In this document: one piece after another, positions 7,784 through 16,776 of the stretch
How the letters are laid out: the number at the start of each line of letters is the position of its first letter
How positions within the stretch are numbered: position 1 is the stretch's first letter
Assembly: GCA_016286995.1 (NCBI GenBank)
Contig: JAEEVA010000023.1
Location: forward strand, 1-45,079
Reading direction: 5' to 3'
DNA length: 45,079 bases
From: Prevotella sp.
GTDB lineage: Bacteria; Bacteroidota; Bacteroidia; Bacteroidales; Bacteroidaceae
Program-made: the position numbers and the translations under genes
The notes under the pieces: generated by a model
Database searches by the model: none
What the model saw: only the letters and a program-made list of their open reading frames with translations
What the model was told of the DNA's origin: nothing

Positions 7784-8989
7784 TCAATGTTCGAACTTGG
7801 TGTAGGGGTCAGTGCCGAGGACGGTCGTGGCCAGGCGCTTCGCCTTGTCGCGGAGGGCGTCGACATCGTCGCCCACCTCACCGTAGCAGAGAACTACGCC
7901 CATGCGGCGTCCCTTATGCGCTTCGGGTTTTCCGAAGATGCGGATACGCGTGCGGTCTTCCTTGAGTGCGTCGACGAAGTTGTAGTCGAGCAGCGAACGG
8001 TCAACGGGCGTAGAAGCCTCCTTCGGTGACAGGATGACCGCTGAGGCACCGGCGTGCTCGAGGTGGATGCCTGCGATGGGCAAGCCCAATACGGCGCGCA
8101 GATGCAGCTCGAACTCGCTGAGATTGATGGTATGTCCGAGCGTCACCATACCCGTGTCGTGCGGACGTGGCGACAGTTCGGAGAAGATGACCTCGCCCTG
8201 CTTGGTCAGGAAGAACTCCACGCCCCAGATGCCGGCACCCGTCAAAGCTTTCGTCACCTTGTCAGCCATTGTCTGCGCCTGCTTGAGCGCCTCTTCACTA
8301 ATCTTATAGGGTTGCCACGACTCACGGTAGTCGCCAGCTTTCTGTACATGGCCGATGGGCGGACAGAACAGCGTCGGCCAACCGTGCTGCTGGGTGACGG
8401 TGAGCAGTGTGAACTCCGAGTCGAAGTCGATGAATTCCTCGATGATGACTTCCTTGACGTCACCGCGGCTGCCTTCCATAGCCTCCTTAAAGGCGGTTTC
8501 CAGTTCGCCGGCGTTATGTACGTAGCTCTGTCCGTGACCGCTTGATGACATCAGCGGCTTCACCACACACGGGAAACCGATCTCAGCGGCAGCCGCCTTG
8601 AACTCGTCGAACGTCTTTGCGTAGAAGTATTTTGCCGTACGCAGCCCCAATTCCTTGGCGGCGAGATCACGGATGGCACGGCGATTCATGGTGAAGTTGA
8701 CGGCACGCGCCGACGGCACTACTTGGATGCCTTGCTCCTCGAACTTGAAGAGACGCTCGGTACGGATAGCCTCAATCTCGGGCACAATGATGTCGGGCTG
8801 GTGCTTCTTGACGACGGCCTCAAGGGCGTCGCCGTCGAGCATGGAGAATACCTCGCGCTCGTCGGCCACCTGCATGGCAGGCGCGTTGTCATAGCGATCG
8901 CAGGCAATGACATACTGGCCGGCACGCATGGCGGCAATCACAAACTCCTTGCCCAGTTCGCCTGAGCCTAATAATAGTATTTTCTTCAT
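7784..8989 (-). CDS. purT: Formate-dependent phosphoribosylglycinamide formyltransferase (GAR transformylase 2)
   Basis: PurT uses formate and ATP to formylate GAR in step three of purine synthesis, independent of folate. The roughly 401-residue ATP-grasp protein starts [20 protein letters not shown] and shows [12 protein letters not shown], the ATP-grasp elements [17 protein letters not shown] and [20 protein letters not shown], and the family-typical [11 protein letters not shown]. The start at 8989 matches the family; longer in-frame extensions overlap rmlB. A perfect 9-bp hairpin lies just upstream of the start. It is a housekeeping gene placed inside a sugar-nucleotide cluster, with rmlB before and an acyltransferase after it. 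Confidence 0.95.
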   Translation of the reverse strand: MKKILLLGSGELGKEFVIAAMRAGQYVIACDRYDNAPAMQVADEREVFSMLDGDALEAVVKKHQPDIIVPEIEAIRTERLFKFEEQGIQVVPSARAVNFTMNRRAIRDLAAKELGLRTAKYFYAKTFDEFKAAAAEIGFPCVVKPLMSSSGHGQSYVHNAGELETAFKEAMEGSRGDVKEVIIEEFIDFDSEFTLLTVTQQHGWPTLFCPPIGHVQKAGDYRESWQPYKISEEALKQAQTMADKVTKALTGAGIWGVEFFLTKQGEVIFSELSPRPHDTGMVTLGHTINLSEFELHLRAVLGLPIAGIHLEHAGASAVILSPKEASTPVDRSLLDYNFVDALKEDRTRIRIFGKPEAHKGRRMGVVLCYGEVGDDVDALRDKAKRLATTVLGTDPYTKFEH

Positions 8990-8999
8990 AAGCATTGGG

Positions 9000-9022
9000 G
9001 CTGTGCGGCCGAACCGCACAGC
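9000..9022 (-). promoter_or_regulatory. GC-rich hairpin between rmlB and purT
   Basis: Perfect 9-bp inverted repeat GCTGTGCGG / CCGCACAGC with a five-base loop (TTCGG on the transcript). It lies 7 bases after the rmlB stop and 10 bases before the purT ATG and has no T-tract. It could shape mRNA processing or purT translation; this role is inference. Confidence 0.6.
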
Positions 9023-9029
9023 ACTCAAA

Positions 9030-10166
9030 TTAGCGATTGTTATACATCTTTTCGTAATACTTCTGGTAGTCACCGGATGTGACATTGTCCAACCACTCCT
9101 GGTTGTCAAGGTACCAGCGGACTGTCTTCTCTATGCCCTCCTCGAACTGTAGCGACGGCTCCCAGCCCAGCTCTTTCTGCAGCTTTGAAGAATCGATGGC
9201 ATAGCGCAGGTCGTGGCCGGCACGATCGGTGACGAAGGTGATGAGGTCCATATCCTCACCTTCCTTACGTCCTAAGAGGCGGTCGACGGTATTGATGACC
9301 ACCTTGATGATGTCGATGTTCTTCCATTCGTTGAAGCCGCCGATGTTGTACGTCTCGGCAATCAGACCCTGATGGAAGATGAGGTCGATGGCGCGTGCGT
9401 GGTCCTCGACGAACAACCAGTCGCGTACATTCTCGCCTTTGCCGTATACAGGCAGCGGTTTGCGGTGACGGATGTTATTGATGAACAGCGGGATAAGCTT
9501 CTCCGGGAACTGGTAGGGGCCGTAGTTGTTCGAACAATTCGTCACGATGACGGGCATTCCATACGTATCGTGGTAGGCGCGGACGAAGTGGTCGCTTGAA
9601 GCCTTGGCGGCAGAGTACGGCGAATGGGGGTTGTACTTCGTGGTTTCGAGGAAGAACTTGTCACCATAGGCCAGGTGGTGTTCAGACGAAGAAGCCGTCG
9701 TGGTGAACGGTGGTTCGATGCCTTCAGGATGCGTCAGCTCCAGTGCGCCGTATACCTCGTCCGTCGAGATGTGGTAGAAGCGCTTGCCCTCATAACGTTC
9801 GGGCAGACTCTCCCAGTACAGTTTGGCAGCCTGGAGCAGCGACAGGGTACCCATCACGTTGGTCTTGGCAAAGGTAAAGGGATCCTTGATGGAACGGTCT
9901 ACGTGGCTCTCTGCGGCCAGATGTATGATGCCGTCCACCTTCTTCTCCTGCATCAGCTTATAGAAAGCGTCAAAGTCGCAGATGTCCATTTTGACAAACT
10001 CGTAGTTGGGCTTGTCCTCGATATCCTTCAGATTGGCGAGGTTGCCGGCATACGTCAGCTTGTCGAGGTTGATGATGTGATACTCAGGATACTTGTTCAC
10101 GAACAGGCGAACAACATGTGAGCCAATGAATCCGGCTCCACCGGTAATAACAATTGTACGTTTCAT
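9030..10166 (-). CDS. rfbB: dTDP-glucose 4,6-dehydratase
   Basis: RmlB/RfbB converts dTDP-D-glucose to dTDP-4-keto-6-deoxy-D-glucose, the branch point for many deoxysugars. The 378-residue extended short-chain dehydrogenase starts [20 protein letters not shown] (Rossmann GxxGxxG), followed by [11 protein letters not shown], the STDEVYG segment, the catalytic YSAAKAS (YxxxK) and [19 protein letters not shown]. Residue spacing is normal for the family. The start at 10166 follows the phosphoesterase stop by 11 bases. RmlA, RmlC and RmlD are not in the window, so the product more likely feeds the FdtA/FdtB-like genes here than rhamnose synthesis at this locus. Confidence 0.96.
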   Translation of the reverse strand: MKRTIVITGGAGFIGSHVVRLFVNKYPEYHIINLDKLTYAGNLANLKDIEDKPNYEFVKMDICDFDAFYKLMQEKKVDGIIHLAAESHVDRSIKDPFTFAKTNVMGTLSLLQAAKLYWESLPERYEGKRFYHISTDEVYGALELTHPEGIEPPFTTTASSSEHHLAYGDKFFLETTKYNPHSPYSAAKASSDHFVRAYHDTYGMPVIVTNCSNNYGPYQFPEKLIPLFINNIRHRKPLPVYGKGENVRDWLFVEDHARAIDLIFHQGLIAETYNIGGFNEWKNIDIIKVVINTVDRLLGRKEGEDMDLITFVTDRAGHDLRYAIDSSKLQKELGWEPSLQFEEGIEKTVRWYLDNQEWLDNVTSGDYQKYYEKMYNNR

Positions 10167-10177
10167 ATTGATATGTT

Positions 10178-10672
10178 TTAATGTTTTCCTAGTGTAATAA
10201 CTTCGCAATCACTGAATTTATTGCCTTCTATGGTCAATCTTATCAGTGTACGCTCCTTATGCCAGCCCTGCAAACCAGCAGCTCCTGGATTGATGTGCAA
10301 CAGGTTTAGGGTCTTGTCGTACTTCACTTTGAGAATGTGTGAGTGTCCTGCCACGAACAACTGGGGCGGATTGGCGTAGAGTGTCGAGCGTACAGAGTAG
10401 TCGTAGTTGCCGGGATAGCCTCCGATATGCTTGATAAGCACGTCGACGTCTTCTATCTTGAAGCGGTTCAGCTCACGATACATCAAGCGCAGGTCGCCGC
10501 CGTCGCAGTTGCCGCAGACGGCACGGAATGGACGAAAGGCTTCAAACTTTTCTGCTACTTCGACACTGCCGATGTCGCCTGCATGCCATATCTCATCGCA
10601 AGGTTCGAAATAGTGTAGGTACTTCTCGTCCCAATAGCCGTGTGTATCGCTAATGATTCCAATCTTTTTCAT
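10178..10672 (-). CDS. YfcE/MJ0936-type metallophosphoesterase
   Basis: A 164-residue calcineurin-like phosphoesterase. Metal-ligand motifs appear in order: SDTHGYWD (DxH) at residue 8, HAGDIGS (GD) near 30, CGNCDGGDL (GNCD, equivalent to GNHD) near 55, and the C-terminal VAGHSHILKV (GHSH) and HINPGAAG. The size fits the small YfcE subgroup, which acts on phosphodiesters in vitro; the natural substrate is generally unknown. Its ATG overlaps the stop of the kinase-like gene in an ATGA arrangement (10669-10672), suggesting coupled translation. Confidence 0.9.
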   Translation of the reverse strand: MKKIGIISDTHGYWDEKYLHYFEPCDEIWHAGDIGSVEVAEKFEAFRPFRAVCGNCDGGDLRLMYRELNRFKIEDVDVLIKHIGGYPGNYDYSVRSTLYANPPQLFVAGHSHILKVKYDKTLNLLHINPGAAGLQGWHKERTLIRLTIEGNKFSDCEVITLGKH

Positions 10673-11295
10673 AGTTTAAAACGCTTACGGATGAATTCGG
10701 CGATGAGTTTTTCAGTCTCTACCAGTCCCAGTATGCTGGCATCAATGCAGAGGTCATAGTGCTCTGCCGCACCCCATTTCCAACCTGTGTAGTAGTTGTA
10801 GTAGGCAGCGCGCTGAGCTTCACACTGGTTGATAAACTTATTGGCTGCGGGCACGTCAATGTGTTGCTTGGCCATAATCTGATCGATGCGGAAACGCTTT
10901 GAGGCAGTAATAAATACGCTGACGACATTCGACCGTTCGCGCAGGATGTAGTTGGCACACCGCCCGACAAAGACACATGAGCCCTCATCGGCGGCCTTGT
11001 TGATGGCATCGCTCTGGAACTTGAACAAATTCTCCTGCGAGATGGATGAATTGTAGACGTTGCCGCTGTTGACATTCAGCGAACCTAGATTGAAGAGTCC
11101 TTTCAGGAACCCCTTGCGCTCGTCGTTCATCTCGAAGACTTTCTCGCTGAATCCACTCTCCTTCGCAGCCAGATTCAGAATCTCGCGGTCGTAGTATTTG
11201 GCGTAAAAGTCCATGGCCAGCATGCGGGCAATGTCGTGTCCGCCACTGCCAAGCTGGCGTCCAACGCAGATAATGACATGTTTTTTGTTTTCCAT
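10669..11295 (-). CDS. Cytidylate-kinase-like protein
   Basis: A 208-residue P-loop kinase of the cytidylate kinase-like group common in Bacteroidetes and Firmicutes. The nucleotide-binding loop is the variant GRQLGSGGHDIARML near residue 12, followed by YYDREILNLAAKESG and FVGRCANYILRE around residue 110. It differs from classic Cmk, so the phosphate acceptor is uncertain. It precedes the phosphoesterase gene with a 4-base overlap and follows the MATE gene by 30 bases that are filled with a repeat. Confidence 0.75.
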   Translation of the reverse strand: MENKKHVIICVGRQLGSGGHDIARMLAMDFYAKYYDREILNLAAKESGFSEKVFEMNDERKGFLKGLFNLGSLNVNSGNVYNSSISQENLFKFQSDAINKAADEGSCVFVGRCANYILRERSNVVSVFITASKRFRIDQIMAKQHIDVPAANKFINQCEAQRAAYYNYYTGWKWGAAEHYDLCIDASILGLVETEKLIAEFIRKRFKL

Positions 11296-11300
11296 CCTTT

Positions 11301-11349
11301 TAACTCTTATCTCTTTCTGTTATCTCTATCTGTTAACTCTTATCTTCTT
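11301..11349. repeat. TTAACAGATAGAGATAACAG-like tandem words at the MATE/kinase junction
   Basis: About four degenerate copies of a word near GATAAGAGTTAACAGATAGA (minus strand) cover the 30-base gap. They also encode the last residues and the stop codon of the MATE protein (KKIRVNR-stop). Confidence 0.65.
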
Positions 11350-12675
11350 CATGTACCACCACAAGATGGGCAGCGTCATGGCAAACGAGCCGAAGTCGCT
11401 GGCCGGCATAGCATACCACACACCTTCCAGGTCCCACAGCAAGGGGAACAGATATGCCATGGGCAACAACATGAATAGCTGACGCGACAGCGACAGGAAA
11501 ATGCTGACTTTCACCTTTCCGATGCATTGGAAAAAATTAGTAATGACCGCCTGCGAGCCTACGACGAAGAATACCAGCATGTCGAGTTTGATACCCCGTG
11601 CTGCCAGAGAGAGTAGCGTCGGGTCTGTTGTAAAGATGCGGGCTATCTGTCGCGGGAACAGCATGCACAAAGCCCAGCCAACGAGCAGAATGGCTGTGGC
11701 TGCAGCAATGGTAAGCCACATGCAGCGGAACATGCGGTCATACTTCTCGGCACCGTAGTTGTAGCCCACGATGGGCTGCATGCCCTGATTCATACCCATG
11801 ACGAACATAAAGAACATCATGACGACGCTATTCGCAATGCTGTAGGCACCCACGGCCATGTCGCCGCCGTAGCGTACGAACTGGTTGTTCATGAAGATGA
11901 CGATAATACATGACGTGGTCTGCATGAGAAACGGCGAGACGCCAATGGCCAAGATGTTCCTGACCATGTCGGCCCTCAGACGGTATATGCCGCGCTTCAA
12001 GTGTAGCAGCTGCTTCTGGTCCGAAAACAGCCACATCTGCCAGCATAGTGCCAACGACTGCGACGTGACGGTGGCCAGCGCAGCTCCCCGGATGCCCCAT
12101 CGGAACCACCATACAAAAAGTACAACCAGCACAATGTTACATGCTACCGTAAACAAGGTGGCATACATGGCATGTCGTGGTTTGCCTGCGGCCCTCAATA
12201 CAGCATTCATGCCGAAGTACATGTGGGTTACCATGTTGCCCAATAGGATGACGACCATGAACTCGCGGGCGTAGGGCAGCGTCACGTCGGAGGCTCCGAA
12301 AAACCGCAGTATGGGGTCGAGGAATAGCAGGCACACTACCATGAACAGGAATCCGATGACGAGGTTCAGCGTCACGGTGTTGCCAAAGAAGTATTCGGCG
12401 CGTTTGTAGTCCTTTTGTCCAAGTCTGACGCTAATACATGTCGAGGCTCCCACACCGATACAAGCGCCGAAAGCCGCACTCAGGTTCATGAACGGAAAGG
12501 TGATACCAAGACCGGCAATGGCCTCTGGACCGACCACCTGGCCTATCATGGCGCGATCGATGATGTTATACAGCGACGAGGCCGTCATTGCGACAATGGC
12601 AGGTAGGGCATACTGCCAAAGCAGTTGTCCCACGGGTTTTTGACCCAGTTCGAGTGCAGCTTGTCGGTTGTCCAT
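11326..12675 (-). CDS. MATE family multidrug/toxin efflux transporter
   Basis: Inner-membrane antiporter of about 449 residues with twelve predicted membrane segments. It starts MDNRQAALELGQKPVGQLLW and shows MATE landmarks: YNIIDRAMIGQVVGPEAIAG in the first helices, GASTCISVRLGQKDYKRAE after helix 2, and the mid-protein loop MNQGMQPIVGYNYGAEKYDR. Substrate and coupling ion (Na+ or H+) are not readable. The start at 12675 lies 13 bases from a TAACTTTGC -7 box with a -33 TTTG 19 bases further up, so it is the first gene of the minus-strand run. Its last codons lie in a short tandem repeat. Confidence 0.92.
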   Translation of the reverse strand: MDNRQAALELGQKPVGQLLWQYALPAIVAMTASSLYNIIDRAMIGQVVGPEAIAGLGITFPFMNLSAAFGACIGVGASTCISVRLGQKDYKRAEYFFGNTVTLNLVIGFLFMVVCLLFLDPILRFFGASDVTLPYAREFMVVILLGNMVTHMYFGMNAVLRAAGKPRHAMYATLFTVACNIVLVVLFVWWFRWGIRGAALATVTSQSLALCWQMWLFSDQKQLLHLKRGIYRLRADMVRNILAIGVSPFLMQTTSCIIVIFMNNQFVRYGGDMAVGAYSIANSVVMMFFMFVMGMNQGMQPIVGYNYGAEKYDRMFRCMWLTIAAATAILLVGWALCMLFPRQIARIFTTDPTLLSLAARGIKLDMLVFFVVGSQAVITNFFQCIGKVKVSIFLSLSRQLFMLLPMAYLFPLLWDLEGVWYAMPASDFGSFAMTLPILWWYMKKIRVNR

Positions 12676-12688
12676 AATAATAATGCCC

Positions 12689-12720
12689 GCAAAGTTAGCA
12701 ATTATTTTCGAAATAACAAA
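12689..12720 (-). promoter_or_regulatory. Promoter of the MATE transporter gene and minus-strand run
   Basis: On the minus strand: TTTG at 12717-12720, 19 bases, then TAACTTTGC at 12689-12697, only 13 bases before the start codon. This matches the Bacteroidetes sigma-ABfr promoter form and is divergent from the protease promoter. Confidence 0.75.
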
Positions 12721-12740
12721 GGAATGTGGAAAATATTGCT

Positions 12741-12749
12741 TACCTTTGC
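12741..12749 (+). promoter_or_regulatory. -7 promoter box of the protease-xseA-xseB operon
   Basis: TACCTTTGC is a perfect -7 element 17 bases before the ATG at 12767. The -33 region has no clear TTTG. Confidence 0.65.
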
Positions 12750-12766
12750 AGTCTGAAAGATTAGTA

Positions 12767-14083
12767 ATGGACAAAATGAAGCAACGACTACTGATTATTG
12801 TCACGATGCTATTTGCCTCTTTGACACTCTATGCAGCTACTGAGCAAGAAGGAATGCAGCGCGTGCGATACAAGCACGGACCGGCATTCATCTACCGCCT
12901 GCAGCTCGTAGATAAACAGGGCTCGCACTACTCTTTGGAACACCCCACTCGGTTTTTGTCGCGCCGCAGTGTGGAGCGTCGTCGCCGTCAGGGACTGCCG
13001 CTCGACTCTACCGACCTGCCCGTAAGTAGCCGTTATCAGCGACTCATCGAGAGCAGCAACGTCAGTGTCATCGGCCAGAGTCGTTGGCAGAACACGCTTT
13101 TGGTGAGGGTCAGTGATTCTACGTTCATCCAGCCCGTTCGCCAATTGCCCTGTGTCAAGTCGTGCCGACTAGTATGGTTGGCACCCGACAGCATCACGCC
13201 GACAGCCATCAAGAGCAAGTACCACGATCATTTTGATGAGCGCGACAGCGTCAGCAATGAACCCTACGGCACGGCAGCCAACCAGATAAAGACCTTGCAG
13301 GGCCATCGGCTTCATGGTATCAGCATGCGTGGCGAGGCCATGATGATAGCTGTTATCGACGGCGGCTTCAAGAATGTCGACAAGATTCCTGCCTTCCAGC
13401 GCGTCGACATCCGCGGACATCAGGACTTCGTTATGCCACGGTCACCAAGCATTTTTGCCGAAACTGACCATGGCACGAAGGTGCTGTCGGCTATGGCCAT
13501 CAACGTACCTTATTATTATATAGGTTCCGCGCCCAAGGCTTCCTACTGGCTACTGCGCTCGGAAGATCAGCAGATTGAGCAGGAAGTGGAAGAAGACTAC
13601 TGGACCATGGCCGCTGAGTTTGCCGACTCCGTAGGTTGCGACCTCATCAACTCGTCGTTAGGTTACAATGAGTATGACCATGCCGACATGTCGTATAAGC
13701 AATGGCAACTGGATGGACGTTCGGCCTTCGTCAGCCGTTCGGCATCCATGCTGGCACGGAAAGGCATTATTCTCATCAATTCTGCCGGCAATTCCGGTAT
13801 GGGAACGTGGAAGAAAATAGGCGTTCCTTCCGATGCTGACCATATTCTGACCGTAGGAGCCATGCTGGCCGACGAACCGCATAAGATAGCACCCTTCAGT
13901 AGCGTTGGCCCCACACAGGATCAGCGCGTGAAACCCGATGTTGTGGCCATCGGCGCTCCGGCACGGCTTGTTAACGGCCGTGGCGTGATTATCGACGACA
14001 TGGGCACCTCCTTCTCGTCACCTATCGTCTGCGGACTTACTGCATGTCTGTGGCAGGCATTGCGCAACAAGACGGCAGAGTAA
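12767..14083 (+). pseudogene. Subtilisin-like (S8) serine protease, truncated by an in-frame TAA
   Basis: Exported protease: the start MDKMKQRLLIIVTMLFASL looks like a signal peptide, cut near LYAATEQ. The S8 triad is complete: Asp in IAVIDGGF, His in ETDHGTKVLS and Ser in MGTSFSSPIVCG; the oxyanion Asn is in NSAGNSGMG. After ACLWQALRNKTAE the frame meets TAA at 14081-14083. Reading on in the same frame gives 39 more codons, including DNIYGYGIPNFWRAY, the usual C-terminal end of this Bacteroidetes S8 group, to a TGA at 14201-14203 that overlaps xseA. The simplest explanation is a one-base change (for example CAA or GAA to TAA); sequencing error or read-through are alternatives. The catalytic residues are upstream, so a shortened enzyme may still work. 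Confidence 0.85.
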
Positions 14084-14203
14084 ATCATTGAACTCATCCG
14101 CCAGACTAGTTCCAATGCAGAGCACCCGGACAATATCTATGGTTACGGCATACCCAACTTCTGGCGTGCCTACATGATTGGAAAAGTGGATTATGAGAAG
14201 TGA
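14084..14203 (+). pseudogene. Detached C-terminal coding segment of the S8 protease
   Basis: Open for 39 codons in the same frame as the protease, from ATC after the TAA to TGA at 14201. It encodes IIELIRQTSSNAEHP followed by the family-typical YGYGIPNFWRAYMIGKV. Its stop overlaps the xseA start by 11 bases, the kind of overlap expected if the original gene ended here. Confidence 0.8.
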
Positions 14204-15440
14204 AACGCGACTGACACTGCTTGAGCTCAACGGTCTCGTACGCAATGCCATTGAGATGAGTCTGCCCGATGAATATTGGGTAGAGGCTGAATTGAGTGAA
14301 TGTCGCGAGCATGGAGGCCACTGTTACATGGAACTCATCGAAAAGGACGATAGCACGAATACCCCAGTAGCCCGTGCCTCAGCTAAATGCTGGCGACAGA
14401 CGTGGCAGATGCTTCGACCGCACTTCGAACGGGCCACCGGTCAGCCGCTCCGTGCTGGCATGAAGGTGCTGCTGCACGTCTATGCCCAATATCACGAGGC
14501 ATACGGCTTTTCGTGGATTGTCAGCGACATCGACCCTACCTATACCATCGGCGATATGGCCCGTAAACGCCAGGAAATTATTCGCCAGCTGAAGGAAGAA
14601 GGCATCTTTGATATGCAACGCGAGTTGTGCATACCTCTCTTTGCACAGCGCATTGCTGTTATCAGTGCCCCCAATGCTGCCGGCTATGGCGATTTCTGTC
14701 GGCATTTGGAAGATAACGACTATGGCTTCCACTTCGACGTAACTCTCTTCCCGGCCATTATGCAGGGAGAACAAGTGGAGCAAAGCATCATCGCAGCCCT
14801 GAACTCTGTCTATCAATGCATCAACACCATCGACGTAGTCGTTATCATCCGCGGTGGCGGCGCCACCGCGGACCTCAGCGGTTTCGACACCCTTGCCCTG
14901 GCAGAGAATGTCGCACAATTCCCCTTGCCCATCATTACGGGTATTGGCCACGACCGTGACGAGAGTATCCTTGATATGGTCAGCCACCTGCGTGTCAAGA
15001 CGCCTACGGCTGCTGCCGCATTCCTGGTTGATAATCTGAAACACGTTTTGGAACGCATCGAACGCGCAGAGACATTCATTGACCATTACGTTACTGACCA
15101 TATCCGCCAGCAACAGCAACGCATCAGTCATTTGGCTACACTTATCCCCACACTTGCCATGCGCACATTGATAGATGGTCGCCATCGTATAGAACTGCTT
15201 GAGAATCGTCTGCCGGTAGCCATCAGACGACGACTGACTGACCAGCAGCACCTGCTGGAGCGAATCACGCTCCAACTACAAGGCTTTGACCCCCGTCTTT
15301 TACTTGCCAGAGGCTATAGCATTACAATCAAGGATGGCCACGCTGTGCGTGACCCACAACAGCTGCACCCAGGTGACGAAATAGAAACCCGAGTAGAGAA
15401 AGGAACCATCATTTCAACGGTAAAAAGGGTAAAAAAGTAA
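14193..15440 (+). CDS. xseA: Exodeoxyribonuclease VII large subunit
   Basis: XseA, with several XseB copies, degrades single-stranded DNA from either end. The 415-residue product starts MRSETRLTLLELNGLVRNAI. It has an N-terminal OB-fold region (YWVEAELSECREHGGHCYME) and the catalytic-domain blocks IAVISAPNAAGYGDF near residue 150, VVVIIRGGGATADLSGFDT near 215 and ITGIGHDRDESILDMVSHL. A coiled-coil region and the C-terminal segment LLARGYSITIKDGHAVRD follow. The start at 14193 fits the family better than the ATG at 14178. It overlaps the residual protease frame and precedes xseB by 21 bases. Confidence 0.95.
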   Translation: MRSETRLTLLELNGLVRNAIEMSLPDEYWVEAELSECREHGGHCYMELIEKDDSTNTPVARASAKCWRQTWQMLRPHFERATGQPLRAGMKVLLHVYAQYHEAYGFSWIVSDIDPTYTIGDMARKRQEIIRQLKEEGIFDMQRELCIPLFAQRIAVISAPNAAGYGDFCRHLEDNDYGFHFDVTLFPAIMQGEQVEQSIIAALNSVYQCINTIDVVVIIRGGGATADLSGFDTLALAENVAQFPLPIITGIGHDRDESILDMVSHLRVKTPTAAAAFLVDNLKHVLERIERAETFIDHYVTDHIRQQQQRISHLATLIPTLAMRTLIDGRHRIELLENRLPVAIRRRLTDQQHLLERITLQLQGFDPRLLLARGYSITIKDGHAVRDPQQLHPGDEIETRVEKGTIISTVKRVKK

Positions 15441-15461
15441 AAAGGTAAAAAAAGGAAGACT

Positions 15462-15656
15462 ATGAACGAGAATCAGAAATACGAAGAAGCACTGGCCCAG
15501 TTGGAAACTATTGTCCGTAAAATGGAAGCCAACGAGTTTGATATTGATGAAATAGCTGCGCAGTTGAAAACCGCACAGCAACTCATCAAGTTTTGTAAGG
15601 ACAAACTGGCCAAGACAGAAGCCGAACTCCAGAAGATAAATGCCGAAGCTGAGTAA
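15462..15656 (+). CDS. xseB: Exodeoxyribonuclease VII small subunit
   Basis: A 64-residue helical protein, typical in size, beginning MNENQKYEEALAQLETIVRK and containing ETIVRKMEANEFDIDE and CKDKLAKTEAELQKI, the conserved XseB pattern. Several copies bind one XseA. It lies directly after xseA; the 21-base gap and its approaches are made of GTAAAAAGG-like words and include AAGGAAG just before the ATG, one of the few purine-rich ribosome-binding-like sites here. Confidence 0.93.
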   Translation: MNENQKYEEALAQLETIVRKMEANEFDIDEIAAQLKTAQQLIKFCKDKLAKTEAELQKINAEAE

Positions 15657-15692
15657 AAAAACTCGCGCTAATTAACTTTTACGTCTTTTTTC

Positions 15693-15724
15693 TTGCAAAA
15701 ACGCAAGAATTTGCGTACTTTTGC
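15693..15724 (+). promoter_or_regulatory. Promoter of ilvE-trmB
   Basis: TTG at 15693-15695, 20 bases, TACTTTTGC at 15716-15724, 36 bases before the ilvE ATG. A CTTGC/GCAAG inverted repeat (15692-15706) overlaps the -33 element and could be an operator or a weak xseB terminator. Confidence 0.75.
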
Positions 15725-15759
15725 AAGCAAAATCGAAGTTTTTAATATCAATAAGTATT

Positions 15760-16776
15760 ATGAAGAATTTAGACTGGGGTAGTCTGTCGTTCGGTTACAT
15801 GAAGACCGACTACAACGTACGCTGTTACTATCGTGACGGCAAGTGGGGCGAGATAGAGGTATGCTCCGACGAGTATCTGAACCTGCACATGGCAGCCACG
15901 TGTCTGCACTACGGTCAGGAGGCTTTCGAGGGTTTGAAAGCCTACCGCTGTAAGGACGGCAAGGTGCGCATCTTCCGTGTTGACGAGAATGCCGCCCGTC
16001 TGCAGTCTACCTGCCGTGGTATCATGATGCCTGAGGTGAGCACAGAGCTGTTTACAGAGATGGTGAAGAAGGTTGTTCGTCTGAACCAGGAGTGGATTCC
16101 GACGTACGAGAGCGGTGCCACGCTGTACATCCGTCCGTTGCTCATCGGCACGTCGGCCCAGGTAGGTGTTCATCCTGCCAAGGAGTATTGCTTCCTGATT
16201 TTCGTCACGCCCGTGGGTCCGTACTTCAAAGGCGGTTTCGCTGCCAACCCCTATGTCATTATCCGTGACTACGACCGTTCGGCTCCTCTCGGTACCGGTA
16301 AGTACAAGGTGGGCGGCAACTACGCAGCCTCTCTGTTCGCCAACAACCTAGCCCACGAGAAAGGCTATGCCTGCGAGTTCTATCTGGACGCTAAAGAAAA
16401 GAAATACATGGACGAGTGCGGTGCTGCTAACTTCTTCGGTATCAAGGACAACACGTACATCACGCCGAAGTCGACGAGCATCCTGCCCTCTATTACCAAC
16501 AAGTCGCTGATGCAGGTTGCCGAGGATCTTGGCATGAAGGTGGAGCGCCGTCCCATTCCTGAGGAGGAGCTCGAGACCTTCGAGGAGGCTGGTGCCTGTG
16601 GTACGGCTGCCGTCATCAGTCCCATCTCTTACATCGACGACCTCGACACCGGCAAGCGCTACTCGTTCGGCGAGAAGCCCGGTCCCATGTCGAAGAAGCT
16701 TTTCGATACCCTGCGCGGTATACAATATGGCGAGATTGAAGACAAGCACGGCTGGACTACCGTCGTCATTGAATAA
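15760..16776 (+). CDS. ilvE: Branched-chain amino acid aminotransferase
   Basis: Fold-type IV PLP enzyme for the last step of Leu, Ile and Val synthesis and the first step of their breakdown. The 338-residue product starts [19 protein letters not shown] and shows [15 protein letters not shown], the phosphate-site region [11 protein letters not shown], the probable Schiff-base lysine in [26 protein letters not shown] and [14 protein letters not shown]. The pattern matches the longer (type II) BCAT group. The ATG at 15760 was chosen over one 39 bases upstream because the latter precedes the likely transcription start. Its TAA overlaps the trmB ATG by one base (TAATG), so the two are probably translated together. 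Confidence 0.94.
   Translation: MKNLDWGSLSFGYMKTDYNVRCYYRDGKWGEIEVCSDEYLNLHMAATCLHYGQEAFEGLKAYRCKDGKVRIFRVDENAARLQSTCRGIMMPEVSTELFTEMVKKVVRLNQEWIPTYESGATLYIRPLLIGTSAQVGVHPAKEYCFLIFVTPVGPYFKGGFAANPYVIIRDYDRSAPLGTGKYKVGGNYAASLFANNLAHEKGYACEFYLDAKEKKYMDECGAANFFGIKDNTYITPKSTSILPSITNKSLMQVAEDLGMKVERRPIPEEELETFEEAGACGTAAVISPISYIDDLDTGKRYSFGEKPGPMSKKLFDTLRGIQYGEIEDKHGWTTVVIE

Noticed and set aside
8990..9109. 40-residue N-terminal extension of PurT
   Set aside because: It reads through the rmlB 3' end in another frame; the family begins at [13 protein letters not shown].
14379..15275. 298-codon minus-strand frame opposite xseA
   Set aside because: xseA motifs occupy the plus strand; the antisense product has no domain and no start context.
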